A stretch of 64,000 nt of DNA, taken from contig NC_081406.1 of assembly GCF_030272615.1 (NCBI RefSeq), positions 258,529,386 to 258,593,385 on the forward strand. The letters are read 5' to 3'. This stretch comes from Cryptomeria japonica (taxonomy: Eukaryota > Streptophyta > Pinopsida > Cupressales > Cupressaceae). Under the pieces are notes generated by a model. That model saw only the letters and a program-made list of their open reading frames with translations, was not told where the DNA came from and did no database searches. Positions 51,701 to 60,147 of the stretch are shown here, one piece after another. The position numbers and the translations under genes were made by a program. Position 1 is the first letter of the stretch, and each line of letters starts with the position of its first letter.

Positions 51701-53305
51701 TAATCCAAAACAGACAAATATCTCGATGGAAGCATTGTCTCTAATTAATAAGTTTCAGATTTTATTTTCTGAAACAGCATTTTCTTAGAAGTTGACCTTG
51801 TTGAAAAAGACTTCTGTAGAACTTATTGACAAATATATTATCTTTTCCAGCCAAATTTGTAAGGGCCCTGATTTCAAGTGCGTGGGATCCTGTTTAACTT
51901 CCTACCATCTGATCAGAACAAAAGAGCTAGCACCCCTTTATCAAAATAGTCAATATAAAATAGATAACTGTTTGTGCATTTAAAGCTGGGTCTGTACTGA
52001 ATCAATCCTCACATTTTTTATTTTTAGAAACCTGTGTTATAGAGCTGTAAGTGAAAAAATACACAAACTTTAAGTTGAAAGCATAAACAAACTTTAAGTT
52101 AGAAGCATTCTCCTTTTAAGAAAGGTAATTTGCAGTAAAGTGAAGGCATTATAAATATTTCCTACAATGGGAAGAAGATTGAGATACAGAATTACATAGT
52201 GGTTATGATATCTCCAAGAATAGAATGGACTCCCTATTCTGCAATACTGTCTTTAAAAGGGTCCTCTGATTCCCATATCATATGACAGATAACCAAAAAG
52301 CTCGTGTCCTTGGATGTACAGATCAATTAGAGGGGTGACAACCCCAGTAAAGTTGGGCTATGTTGAGCATTAATACGATTCTGATTGTCCAATTCTTTTA
52401 TTGATTAAAATCTCATATTGTTAAAATTCAGTGCAGAACCTACACTTATGACATGCCCAAGGGAAATGGCTCGTAGGAGATCAAAATAATGACAGCTACC
52501 CAGCAACTGCAACCTAACAATAACAATGGCATCCGAATATCCTCCTCAAATATGTCATCCATTAAATTAACGTGAAGCTATCATTCACATGCAAATATAA
52601 ATTCACAGCAAAAGACCAAACAGGGGCATATCTTTCCCATACAGAAGTTTTCAACTGTATTGGCATTGAAGGCACCACTCAAAAGGAATTGAAAGTGTAT
52701 AATTTCTTGTAAATGTAACCCACACTACCAAAAACATTAAATTTGCATGGTTTAAAATACATTCTAAACACCATATCTAGGCTTCCATTATTTTTCTAAA
52801 TCGATATGTAGAAATTGATATCAATACTACAATTGAGTCCTATTTAAACAAGATTTGCAAATTAATTTATTCCAATTAAAGTACGTAAAAGACTACGTTG
52901 ATTCCGGCACTGATGAAAAAAATTAAGCTAATTTCCAACGAATTGATTTAATCGTGCTATCAAAGAAAAAATCCACATCAAACTCTCTCAATTTTGGTAA
53001 AAGAGTAGAAATCGTCCTCAATTAACGAAATTTGCACCGGTTTTGAGAAAAAATGCTTCATACTTTCAAACCAAAGTAAAAGTAGGTCAGTTTCAATCAG
53101 AAATAACCTTTCCCCGGGCGAAAGACGGTTCCCGTCTCATCAAGGAATCTAAATTTTGCGACAATTCCCGACATTTCGCACTAAATTTCGAGACTCGGAA
53201 ATCCTCTGCATTATGCAACCGAAATGGTAAAGAATTGAATAGTTTCCTGCTAAGCAGTATTCTTCTCATCGTTCTCAACAGAAAATCTCTGTTGGTCTTA
53301 ATCAT
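7766..53305 (-). CDS. BCE2: Branched-chain 2-oxo acid dehydrogenase E2 (lipoamide acyltransferase), full gene span, 8 exons
   Basis: This is the E2 core subunit of the mitochondrial branched-chain 2-oxo acid dehydrogenase complex. It moves branched acyl groups from E1 through a lipoyl arm to CoA in Leu/Ile/Val breakdown. Eight exons with GT..AG borders join in phase (1575 nt, 524 residues, no internal stop). Residues 1 to about 70 are a basic, Ser/Arg-rich presequence that fits mitochondrial import. The lipoyl domain is about residues 94-170, with the lipoylated lysine at K134 in SDKAT. The peripheral subunit-binding domain is about 210-247 ([27 protein letters not shown]). The catalytic domain is about 293-524, with the DHRVIDG motif (H494, D498) near the end. 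Plant homologues are about 480-500 residues, so the length is normal. An alternative start is M13 (53269). Introns 1-7 are about 3263, 1215, 27565, 3026, 894, 6208 and 1794 bp. The gene appears intact despite heavy transposon load in its introns. Confidence 0.95.
8032..8173. repeat. 71-bp perfect-frame tandem duplication in BCE2 intron 7
   Basis: 8032-8102 and 8103-8173 are the same 71-bp unit (starting GCAAACAAGTAATATGATAA) with a single base difference (A/C). Two back-to-back, nearly identical copies point to a recent duplication. Confidence 0.95.
8289..8660. repeat. AT-rich degenerate repeat
   Basis: Imperfect repeats of GAGATTTAT..TATCTCC and AATAAAATTTATTAAATATC units occur here in intron 7. 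Origin not recognised. Confidence 0.5.
8870..9055. repeat. Degenerate tandem repeat of about 40 bp
   Basis: Four or so imperfect units of the type ATGAAATGGGATCAAAATGA followed by TGCCA run head to tail. It is purine-rich on the plus strand and has no ORF. Confidence 0.7.
9674..9901 (-). CDS. BCE2: BCE2 exon 7 (catalytic domain)
   Basis: 76 codons, phase 0 at both ends; acceptor TTCATAG|ATT, donor ATGAAT|GTATGT. It encodes [20 protein letters not shown] and [19 protein letters not shown], the conserved core near the CoA-binding side of the trimer interface. Confidence 0.95.
9902..13157. other. BCE2 intron 6, first part; no recognised gene
   Basis: Long AT-rich intron DNA. Between about 11640 and 12470 the plus strand has stretches that look like decayed coding sequence (for example [20 protein letters not shown] with later stops, and a Ser/Pro-rich piece at 12229-12468). 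They may be remains of a retroelement gag or ORF1, but I cannot name the family. Confidence 0.4.
13158..13535 (+). pseudogene. hAT transposase C-terminal fragment (dimerisation domain)
   Basis: The translation gives [15 protein letters not shown], then an apparent intron (GTAAAA at 13254 to TTGCAG near 13325), then [38 protein letters not shown] and [16 protein letters not shown]. This is the hAT dimerisation region and lines up with the intact hAT at 28-32 kb ([35 protein letters not shown]). The fragment has stops and a frameshift, and the conserved Glu-Arg of CERNWS is changed to Asn-His. It keeps its intron, so it is a genomic remnant rather than a processed copy. Confidence 0.85.
13547..14850 (+). 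pseudogene. Ty3/gypsy integrase fragment
   Basis: The plus strand reads through the end of RNase H and the H2C2 zinc-binding part ([20 protein letters not shown]), the integrase core ([15 protein letters not shown], then [35 protein letters not shown]) and the integrase C-terminal region ([11 protein letters not shown] to [11 protein letters not shown]). Stops, frameshifts and deletions break it throughout. It abuts the hAT fragment to the left, so one of the two was inserted into, or rearranged next to, the other. No reverse transcriptase is left. Confidence 0.88.
15040..15500 (+). mobile_element. Probable polypurine tract and 3' LTR remnant of the gypsy fragment
   Basis: AATTGAGGGGAGGACA at about 15043 is a good polypurine tract downstream of the integrase remnant and on the same strand. 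The following 400 bp would then be 3' LTR. No second LTR copy is in the window to confirm the borders. Confidence 0.45.
16110..16198 (-). CDS. BCE2: BCE2 exon 6 (catalytic domain)
   Basis: 89 nt, acceptor CATGCAG|GTTCGC, donor GAG|GTTTGT, phase 1 in and 0 out. It encodes [20 protein letters not shown] followed by NVQSLSILE, highly conserved in E2 acyltransferases. It is too short to be found as an ORF alone but is fixed by phase and conservation. Confidence 0.94.
17093..17340 (-). CDS. BCE2: BCE2 exon 5 (start of catalytic domain)
   Basis: 248 nt, acceptor TTTCAG|GGGATT, donor AAAG|GTATGT, phase 2 in and 1 out. It encodes [20 protein letters not shown] and [12 protein letters not shown], the opening of the 2-oxoacid dehydrogenase acyltransferase domain. 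Confidence 0.95.
18590..19695 (+). other. Unidentified 271-codon ORF with retroposon-like flanks
   Basis: An ATG at 18684 opens 271 codons to a stop at 19499, the longest uninterrupted host-strand frame in the introns. I do not recognise the protein. It is rich in Leu, Phe and Ser, with a likely membrane-spanning stretch ([18 protein letters not shown]) and further hydrophobic C-terminal segments. Upstream (about 18594-18755) two imperfect units of some 80 bp both start GAAAACCCT. Downstream the DNA ends AATAAAGTAATTGATTGTAT then CAAAAAAA, like the tail of a non-LTR retroposon. It could be a deletion derivative of a LINE or a chance ORF; it lies inside intron 4, antisense to BCE2. Confidence 0.35.
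19690..19950. repeat. AT-only low-complexity block
   Basis: About 260 bp almost entirely of A and T (TATTTATTTAATTATATATA and similar). No feature visible. Confidence 0.8.
20367..20785 (-). CDS. BCE2: BCE2 exon 4 (end of lipoyl domain, linker, E3/E1-binding domain)
   Basis: 419 nt, from acceptor TTACCAG|GTTGGAGAAAC to donor CTCAG|GTACAC, leaving phase 2. It finishes the lipoyl domain ([10 protein letters not shown]), then a Ser/Glu-rich flexible linker, then the subunit-binding domain [20 protein letters not shown] and [17 protein letters not shown], then a second linker. The linkers are typical of swinging-arm E2 proteins. Confidence 0.95.
23415..23504. repeat. 45-bp tandem duplication
   Basis: 23415-23459 and 23460-23504 repeat the unit AAATAAATAATAATGCACTT..CATCAGTGATCA with one C/A difference. 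Confidence 0.95.
24002..24275. repeat. Two-copy repeat of about 125-145 bp
   Basis: Both units contain GACTATTCA..AATTAAGCCCAAGAG, CCTTGGCCCACAAGC, GTAGGAACATCCACC and TTGGGGTGGC. The second copy lacks about 20 bp present in the first. Confidence 0.85.
26330..26966. repeat. 41-bp minisatellite, about 16 units, inside element Z
   Basis: Units run CGGCGATTCTATCCACAAGC, TCTTA.GTGGATTGCCTCAGT, head to tail with no spacers. Two unit types (CAAGCTCTTA and TGAGCTCTCACG) often alternate, which suggests an 82-bp higher-order unit. The open frame at 26771-27046 is a by-product of the repeat. Confidence 0.95.
28576..31462 (-). CDS. hAT transposase, five exons, open throughout
   Basis: Exons 30726-31462, 30315-30613, 29808-30205, 29273-29684 and 28576-29162 have GT..AG borders and join in phase into about 810 codons with no stop. 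A BED-type zinc finger is near residues 38-75 ([22 protein letters not shown]). The DUF659/RNase H-like part follows ([19 protein letters not shown], then [15 protein letters not shown]) with both conserved Asp, then [15 protein letters not shown] and [14 protein letters not shown]. The hAT dimerisation domain ([34 protein letters not shown]) holds the conserved Glu. An acidic, Ser/Pro-rich tail ends GKRKL. The first in-frame codon is TTG at 31462, not ATG, 18 nt after a likely acceptor (31482-31481); the ATG has probably mutated, or an upstream exon is used. Possibly a recently active element. Confidence 0.9.
31480..31797 (-). other. Probable 5' UTR intron of the hAT transposase
   Basis: On the minus strand CCAG|GTAAGT (exon ends 31797) is a strong donor and GTATGTGTAG (ending 31481) a fair acceptor. 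Splicing would bring a leader exon 18 nt upstream of the TTG codon. The leader contains a short ATG frame that stops before the donor, so it does not supply a start. Confidence 0.45.
35241..36740 (-). other. 3' non-coding part of element W
   Basis: Between the proline-rich ORF and the 3' LTR. It includes a GA microsatellite (36762-36792) and three tandem units of about 37 bp at 36430-36540 around AAGGGCCCAGCCCTAAGAGTG. No polymerase or integrase motif seen. A small nested element between about 35.8 and 36.7 kb is possible, but I could not find paired ends. Confidence 0.55.
36741..37799 (-). CDS. Proline/lysine-rich ORF of element W, 352 codons
   Basis: An ATG four codons after the gag-pro stop, in the same frame, opens 352 uninterrupted codons. 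The N-terminal half is short repeats such as [11 protein letters not shown] and SILSPKKRD, then PPK/PPP stretches, then a basic cysteine-bearing patch ([19 protein letters not shown]), then an acidic part ([17 protein letters not shown]). The C-terminus runs into a GA microsatellite that encodes Ser-Leu repeats, so the true end may be different. I know no protein like it. Its first 15 or so residues are conserved in the second copy at the window edge (MILSLSQPRSPTLDIP). It takes the place where reverse transcriptase is expected. It may be a nucleic-acid binding or linker protein, but this is a guess. Confidence 0.6.
37809..40169 (-). pseudogene. gag-protease of element W, broken
   Basis: Gag starts near 40.2 kb ([20 protein letters not shown]), is shifted between 39.84 and 39.60 kb, then runs in one frame to 37809. 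The Retrotrans_gag core is [20 protein letters not shown] and [20 protein letters not shown]. The zinc knuckle is [15 protein letters not shown]. The protease part follows: [18 protein letters not shown], and [17 protein letters not shown]. In-frame stops at about 39003 (TAG where the sister copy has a Lys codon), 38487 (TAG for Gln) and 38205 break it. The usual D-S/T-G active-site triplet is replaced by D-L-A-C here and D-R-S-C in the sister copy. Structural capsid and maturation roles are inferred from the family. Confidence 0.85.
40380..41521 (-). other. Leader of element W with interspersed short repeats
   Basis: AT-rich leader between primer-binding site and gag. The motif TTAAG(T/A)GGTT followed by AAAACCCTAATTTT, in minus-strand sense, recurs about five times; the same pattern is present in the leader of the plus-strand copy (near 60355, 60513, 60680, 61121 and 61181). 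Confidence 0.6.
42767..45158 (-). mobile_element. LTR element 'V' inserted in an LTR of Y, non-coding, GC-rich core
   Basis: TGCAA(TA) precedes (42762-42768) and follows (45159-45165) the insert, consistent with a TSD. A left LTR (about 42767-43142) ends CCCGAATACTCTAACA, and the same last 85 bp or so recur at the right end (about 45075-45158, GTAAAAGAGATAAAGGGAGC onwards). The right LTR is therefore truncated. AGCTTAAGGGGGGG (minus strand) next to the left LTR is a good polypurine tract. The interior has no retroviral protein motif; 44310-45010 is strongly GC-rich. Exact left border uncertain by a few bases. Confidence 0.75.
44310..45010. repeat. GC-rich block of GCCGG/GGGGCC repeats in element V
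   Basis: Plus strand units such as GGGGGCCGGCGGGGGCCG and GGAGCCGGGGAGCTGCGGC recur irregularly for about 700 bp. Open frames on both strands (up to 230 codons of Pro/Ala/Ser/Arg) are a result of the GC content and lack of stops, not evidence for genes. Confidence 0.85.
46986..48350. other. BCE2 intron 3 between solo LTR X and exon 3
   Basis: No convincing ORF. The segment 47090-47580 has repeated GTCGGCC/GTTGGC patches (TGCCAAGGGAGTCGGCC, AGGGGTTGGCCC, GACCAGTCGGCC) that look like an old repeat. The rest looks like ordinary intron. Confidence 0.4.
48351..48476 (-). CDS. BCE2: BCE2 exon 3 (lipoyl-lysine segment)
   Basis: 42 codons, phase 0 at both ends. Acceptor TTTTGCAG|GGAGAC, donor AAG|GTGCAA. 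It carries [20 protein letters not shown]; the lysine of SDKAT is the site that receives lipoate. The next exon lies 27.6 kb away, beyond the nested transposons. Confidence 0.96.
49692..49844 (-). CDS. BCE2: BCE2 exon 2 (first half of lipoyl domain)
   Basis: 51 codons, phase 0 at both ends. Acceptor TTTGTTGCAG|TTT, donor GAG|GTGAGC. It encodes [18 protein letters not shown] and KWFVQE, the first beta strands of the biotinyl/lipoyl fold, which are very close to plant BCE2 proteins. Confidence 0.95.
49845..53107. other. BCE2 intron 1
   Basis: About 3.3 kb. Around 50.9-51.5 kb several short stretches look like decayed coding sequence on the plus strand (for example [20 protein letters not shown]), interrupted by stops; family not recognised. 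Confidence 0.4.
53108..53305 (-). CDS. BCE2: BCE2 exon 1 (start and mitochondrial presequence)
   Basis: 66 codons from the ATG at 53305. The exon ends AAG|GTTATT, phase 0. It contains [13 protein letters not shown] (second ATG at 53269) and many Arg and Ser with few acidic residues early on, as expected of a mitochondrial targeting peptide. The presequence is poorly conserved, so the start rests on the reading frame and composition. The longer start could instead be in the 5' untranslated part if M13 is used. Confidence 0.8.
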
Positions 53306-53900
53306 CGAAAAGCTTGAATGTTAGAAGTAGAAATGGTTACCGTAAGGGCAAGACCCGTGTATTGCTATTGGCGAGGTTTGTTGAGGAATTTAAATATTAT
53401 AAAGGTATGGAGGATGACTCCGAATACCTGGCATATCGTGCGAGACGCAACTTATTATACATTATCTTAAACTCAGCCCCGTCAGTGATGAAATGTTTAG
53501 TGGAGAAGAAGGGCACTTAGCCTCCAACCGCAATTATTCCGTTAATTTCCACTTCTGTACCTACCCTTAGCAATGCGAATATTCATGCGACGTAATAAAT
53601 CCAGAGGAATTCAGGATGAGGATGCAATGGAGGGTTTGTAGGGAAAGAGCACGTCAAATCCACCTTCTCAACTTATTTGAAATTAATTCTTATACATTAT
53701 AATAGATGTTTGGTATCTTCAGTTATCTTTCATTTTAATATGCGGAAGGCGTCTCTTATATGAGATGAACTACCTGTTTTATGTCTATGAACGGTTGAAA
53801 ACCTTTCTTACAGATGCAAGACCAAAAAAAAAAATCGAGTTCGTTCATCAATTTTTATTCGTTTGGCGAAACGTGGGCCCACACTCCCACTCATTGCTTT
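53306..53900 (-). promoter_or_regulatory. Presumed BCE2 5' UTR and promoter region
   Basis: This DNA lies directly upstream of the ATG. On the gene strand TTTATAATATTTAAAT (about 53405-53388) is a TATA-like stretch some 90 bp before the start. No transcription start or other element can be proved from sequence. Confidence 0.35.
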
Positions 53901-55787
53901 CTGGTAAAATTGTCTCTTCCCGAGATTTTCTGATGCGCTAAATTCAAACGTATTTTCGAATGACGTGCAACTTGCAGTGCTCGGACGGTACGGCGTTACT
54001 ATCGATAGCAAATTGTCTTGTCATCGTTCCACTGTTTTTTTTACTTTGTTGTCAACTCATGTTTTCAGGCATATTGTGAACAATGGAACAAAGGTTAACC
54101 GGCATTTCTTCCCATACATGTTGAATAGTTATTAATTTTTTTATTATAATGTTTATTTAGTTCTCATGTATAATTTGATGTTTATATAATTTTATTTTTC
54201 AGATAGTTTTGCATTTTATTTATCAATGCAATATATTTATTATTTATGATTATTGTTTAAATTATTATTTTTAAATATTTAAATTTTGATATATTTTGAT
54301 TTTGTATAAATTTAATTAATTTTAATTTTTGAATTTATATTTATTCTCATGTTTAATTTGATTTTTTTATAATTTTATTTTTCATTTATTATTAATTTTA
54401 AAAATTAGTTTTGCAATTTATTTATCAATATAATAAATTTATTATTTATAATTATTGTTTAATTTTTTATTTTTTAATATTTAAATTTTGATAAATTTTA
54501 TTGTATTTAATTTAGTTAATTTTAATTTTAGTTGTTAATTAAAATTAAAAAATTTAATTTATTTTAATTTTTTATTAGTTCAATAAAATAAATTATTATT
54601 ATTATTTACGAATTATTATTTTTTAAATATTATTAAATTTTGATATACTTTAATTTTGAATTTATATTTAAGTTTGAATTTATTTTAATGATTTATGTTA
54701 TTTTTTAAGAAATTAGAAATAATAATAAAATGCTATTAGAATTGATTTAAACACTTTCTTATTATTTTTCTTTGTCTTTGTCTTTTCTATTTTTAAAGTA
54801 GAAAGACTTTACATCACATTATAGATCCACCATTTTGGACGTCTATTTGACAATATTTAATATTAAATTAAGACCATTCCATGGGATTACAACAAAATTT
54901 GACTACAGCTAATTCTTGCAAGTAAGCCTATCTCCATTGAACTATGATGTGTTCCACCTAGATAAGGAGGGGATTTAAAATTTCATTTAGATATTTTATG
55001 TCAAGCACTGGAATACATGGCCTTATCAAGATCAATAGACTTAGTCTTTTCAACATTTATCAAATATGCTTACTTGTATTCTCATATTAACTATGATTTT
55101 TTTGCAAGAAGAGTGGTATGGATATAACATCAATAAAAGATATCAATGTCTTGATGAGGAGAAAACAATTAGTGAAAAAAATTAAGTAAAAGATCAATAG
55201 CAAAAGAAAACCAAATGAATAATGATCCAATGACTTTAAACATAGTAATCATCTTGCACATCTCTCCTGAAACTCTTACTTCTCTATATATCTTTCTATC
55301 AACATCTCTCTCTCATCTCTTTCTATCAATAAAAGTAAATAACTTTAGCACCAATTTTGCTCGGATTTTTACATCTAGATGTTATGAAATTTTGATAATT
55401 TTGTTAAAACATTTTTATATGATTATGGTTTATAATTAATTACCAATTAAATTATATATATTGTAATTATATTTACTATTTTATATAATGTGAATTATAT
55501 TATTATATATTGTATTGTAATATATAATTAATATACAATATATTTTTATATAGTATTTATTAAATTTTATTATTATATATTATATTTTATATAATTATAA
55601 TTATTAATTTTTTTTTTATAATAATATTATAAGCTTGATAATTCAATTGGTTCAAAATAACTCTTTTAAAGATTGTTGGGTTTTGTGTGAGAATTTTTTA
55701 CTCAACTTTCATCAATAGTCACCTTTAGACATAATATGCCTTTAATGTATTTGTATTTCTATTATTTAAATATTTTTGGTAAAGGTC

Positions 55788-55903
<116 letters not shown>

Positions 55904-56235
55904 ATTTAATATTTTATTTGTGCAATTTCATTTATCTTTTTTGTGGGAGTTAGGAAAGCTAGGAATGGTGCTATAATAGAGCCTAATCATCTTCTTGAAT
56001 TGTGGGTTTTATTTTAGTTGTTGATTTGAAGCTATCACTTATCCATTAAGACATTTGTTGCACAAACCACATCATTTGCCAAATGCTCCATCAGTTCACC
56101 TCACATAGTACACAAGTGTATGCAAAGAAATATGCCAATTTTTTCTGGTTAACCTTCCATACATCTTCGGCATACCCATTGTCAATTAGGGGAAAAAAGG
56201 GTACATTTGTTCCAAACATTTATGTAGTACATGAG

Positions 56236-56445
<210 letters not shown>

Positions 56446-59223
56446 TGCAAAAACAACATACCAATTGACCTCATGTACTGCACAACTGTATCCAACTAAT
56501 AGACCAAAAAAATTCCTAATTGACCGTCCCATGCCTCTTCGGCATACCCATTGCACAACAAGGTGCAATTGCTAGTATTAAAAATATGAAGGATGGAAAT
56601 TATGAAAAATAGTTATTTAGTTTCTAAAATATACCAATATATAAGTTATCCTCACACATCATAATCATAATTTATGCATTGATACATTCTAAAGGTTGGA
56701 GAGTTGCTTCCAAAATTGTCTTGGACTTAATTTTGATTAAGGATGTTCAAAATAAGAAATAAATTTAAATTGTCTTATATTTGTTTTAATAAGGTTGTTT
56801 ATGAATAAAATAGATAATTAAGATGAATTTAATTTTATTATATTTTATGAGTTTGTATTTTTATTTATTTAGTTATTTGTTAATTGTTGATTTAAATATC
56901 AATTTGTGTAATTATACACTAGGGTGTTGTGTAAAAGGAGAAACTCTAATTCTATTTTTTGGCATCCAAAATCTATCTCTTTGATTCTAAGCATTATAAG
57001 CATTGCAACATCATTTAGTGTTAGCATCATAGTGATAAACTAGACATGTTATATGGTTGTTTTCTATGTCTCATTGTTCAATTCATTTATTTGAATACAA
57101 GGATTTGACTAAAGAGAATACCCTCACATAGAAAGCTCTTAAAGTTGGTCATTAATGGCATCAATTTTAAACACTAACATAGAGACCAAGGTGAATAGAT
57201 TACTAGCACCAAAGTATATGTAATTTGTTTTTTGCAAATCCATAGATTGAGTTTGAATTTGCATGCATGATGATCATTTTTTGTGCAATGAAAGTGACCA
57301 AATAAAAACACTAAATATTCAATAGTTTGTCAAAGCATATCAAAACCAAATCTAATCATAGAGCACTTATTTGGTTCATCTAGGTATAATCTTTAGTTAA
57401 GTGCTAAAATGATGAGATTGAAGTTAAGTCATTCTTCCCTCTTTTTGTCATTTTGAAAAGTGTGCTTAGTGTTGATATTTCATCTCACTATTTTATTGTT
57501 AATTATTTGTCTTTGTATGATTTATTATTTTACCATAGAATCTTAAAATATTAAAAAAATAATAAATTATTTCTTTACATTTTTGGTGAATTACTCTAAT
57601 GTTACACCCCCTTGCATTTTTCCTTTAGGGATTTGGTTTCTAGTTTTAGTTTTTAGATTTGAGCACTTCCTATTTTTTGAGTTTAATATCAAATATATTC
57701 CTTATTTTATTATTTTATCAATTTTCAGGGTTTGTGTTTCATGTTTGCATCAGTCTCTCTATTATTATCATGTCTCATTAAGAAGAGATCTTTTCTTGAA
57801 TCCTATGAATGCCAAGAGTCAAGATAAGAATAGAATTGATGAAAATTTGGTAAATAAGACTTCATATTAATGGGGAAGAGGAAAAATTTGTGTGGAAGGT
57901 CTTCCCTAGAAAAGTTTCTAAAATTATTCAAAAGAAAAGCCTATGATGCTAATTGAAACCTCGTACTACTATGAGAAATCTTATCACTTCCACCAAAGAT
58001 CATCACAAACTCTACAACTTGGGGTTTTATAAAATTGAATGCTCTTGTGAAACTTACATATGAGAAATTGATCGTTCCAGATAAAGATTAAAGAACATAG
58101 TCCTAACATTAAATGTGATGCATAAGAAAATATGTCAAGTGGAAAATACTCTTCCCACACAAAACATTGCATACATATAGAGGTCACCCAAATCCTAGCC
58201 AAAGAAGAAAACTTCTTTAAGAAAAAGTTAAAGGTGGTAATAGAAATCAATAGACACTCATTAAACCTCAATAGAGATAATTGGAGTTAGAGTTTAATTT
58301 TCACATGGAATCCTATGTTAACCTCTCTCCAATATAGACATTCAAACCCTACTTGACTCCCCCTCTCTCATCTTACGCCTTGTCATTTAATACCCATCTC
58401 TTTACTTCTAAAATTTGACTTGTCAATATTGTGTGAATCATCGATGCTAAGTATAGGCATGGTTCATGTTGATCAAATAGGTTGTAGACCACCATTTTTC
58501 ACAAGGCAATATTAGGAATAATTGTGGAGAATCATATTGACAACCCTCTTTGTGAGGAAGGAGTGCTCTATATATCACAACAATATTTGGTTGAGGGTTG
58601 CTAATGGCAATACAAGTATTTGCTTATTTTATTTTTTAGGTATTGACTTATTGACATAGTTCAATAGGGTTTTTCCAAACAAATTTAAAGAGATAATCCA
58701 AGCAAGTGTTTATCATTTGAAGACTTCAACTGAATGGGCTATCTTAATTTCTTGCAATAGGTTGTTTTCATGTTATATTTGTTCAAAGGCTCTAGCTTGT
58801 TTTTCTCTTACTCCTAAGCATGTAGGTGTGATAAGACAAACTTGACCAATGTAATGTCCCCTTCCTAAAAAATAAAACAAAATTAACCAACATTCATCAT
58901 ACATTCCCATGGGTCTTGAGGATTTGGGATAAGCATTGATTATAAACTATAATATAGATAATATTTGGTGATGTTGGGCAATGAATAATATGAATAAGTT
59001 CCTATAAGATAATTAGAACTTACTTAACATTTAGTGTTATGATTAATATTGTAGTGTCATGAAATTGTGACCCTTGCAATTGTCGACCACATTAGGGTCC
59101 TCATGCACGTGATTTGAATCCCTAAGCTTGATCGGAGACCGGAGACTTGCTTGGCACCTGAGAACTACATCTTGCTTGCCCTTCACACTACCTAAAGTGC
59201 ACCTATCCTGGAAAAAAAGGGCA

Positions 59224-59275
59224 GGACAGGGGCATGGCGCCCCTGTCCCCCTTAGGACAGGGGTGTGGCGCCCTT
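59224..59275. promoter_or_regulatory. Paired GC-rich hairpins in the LTR
   Basis: GGACAGGGGC (59224-59233), loop ATGGC, GCCCCTGTCC (59239-59248) form a perfect 10-bp stem with a 5-base loop. A second, less perfect copy follows at once (GGACAGGGGTGTGGCGCCCT then TGTCC). W LTRs have the same pair in the other orientation (35016-35030 and about 35047-35061; and near 42491 and 42522). They could act at the RNA level (packaging, dimer linkage, polyadenylation); this is inference. Confidence 0.6.
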
Positions 59276-60126
59276 GTCCCTACCCCATTTTGGGGCAGGA
59301 CCCTTTCTAATTTTGCATTGGAGGTTGCACATTGAGCGAAAAAACTCCCCCAGTGTCGGCCTATGATGGAAAATCGGTCATTTAAATCTAATTGACGAGT
59401 AGATAGGTCACATTTCCCCTTCCATTTTGGCATAACACAGATACATGAGATCATGCATTCAAGCATTAAAGAGAATTCAAGTATTCCTTTCTAGCATTGA
59501 GCATTCTTCAGTCTCCTTTCAAGGCTAGGTGTTGCATTCAAGTCAAGGATTCAACCATTGAAGAGGAGATTCATTCCAACATTCAACTTCATACAAGCAA
59601 TTCTATCAACATTTCTATCACAACCTCCCTTGAGGTGATTTACAATCTAGTCTTTCATTTACATTTACTTGCAAGTACTTTCTTTCATCATTTGGTTAAT
59701 TCCAAAATTGGGGTTTGACCTAAAGGAAAACCCCCAACCCCAACCCAGTTTCCTCTCTTTTCTGTGTGAAGGTTGAAGGTGTGCAACTGTACTTTCAGAT
59801 TTGGACTCCATTTGCAGAGGCGAAAAAACCCTTTTTGTTTCGCGGATTTTTTAGAGGACCATGTACATTCCTACCACAGTTCGGGCAACTTTTCCTCAAA
59901 TTTGTAGGGTGGCTTCATCTCAACATATTATTGCCAGATCCAGGTGCACAGCTTCATCCTATGCTTCTATCTTGACTTATAATCAGATCTTTGTCACTTT
60001 TCCACTTGGTCATAAGTACACAATTCATTTGATTCAAATCTCAATCTCAAAAGAAGGGGATTAACTTACCATTCTTATATCACTCAGAATTCAATCTCCT
60101 TTTCTAGAGGTTGAATCTAGTGTATT

Positions 60127-60147
60127 CCCCCCCCCCCCCCCCCCCCC
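60127..60147. repeat. Run of 21 C
   Basis: A homopolymer inside the LTR. The matching place in W reads TCATCCCCCTCTTTTGATG, so it is an expansion of a short C run. Length may be unreliable in assembly. Confidence 0.9.

Noticed and set aside
53808-54011. 67-codon frame upstream of BCE2
   Set aside because: No family resemblance and no link in phase to exon 1.
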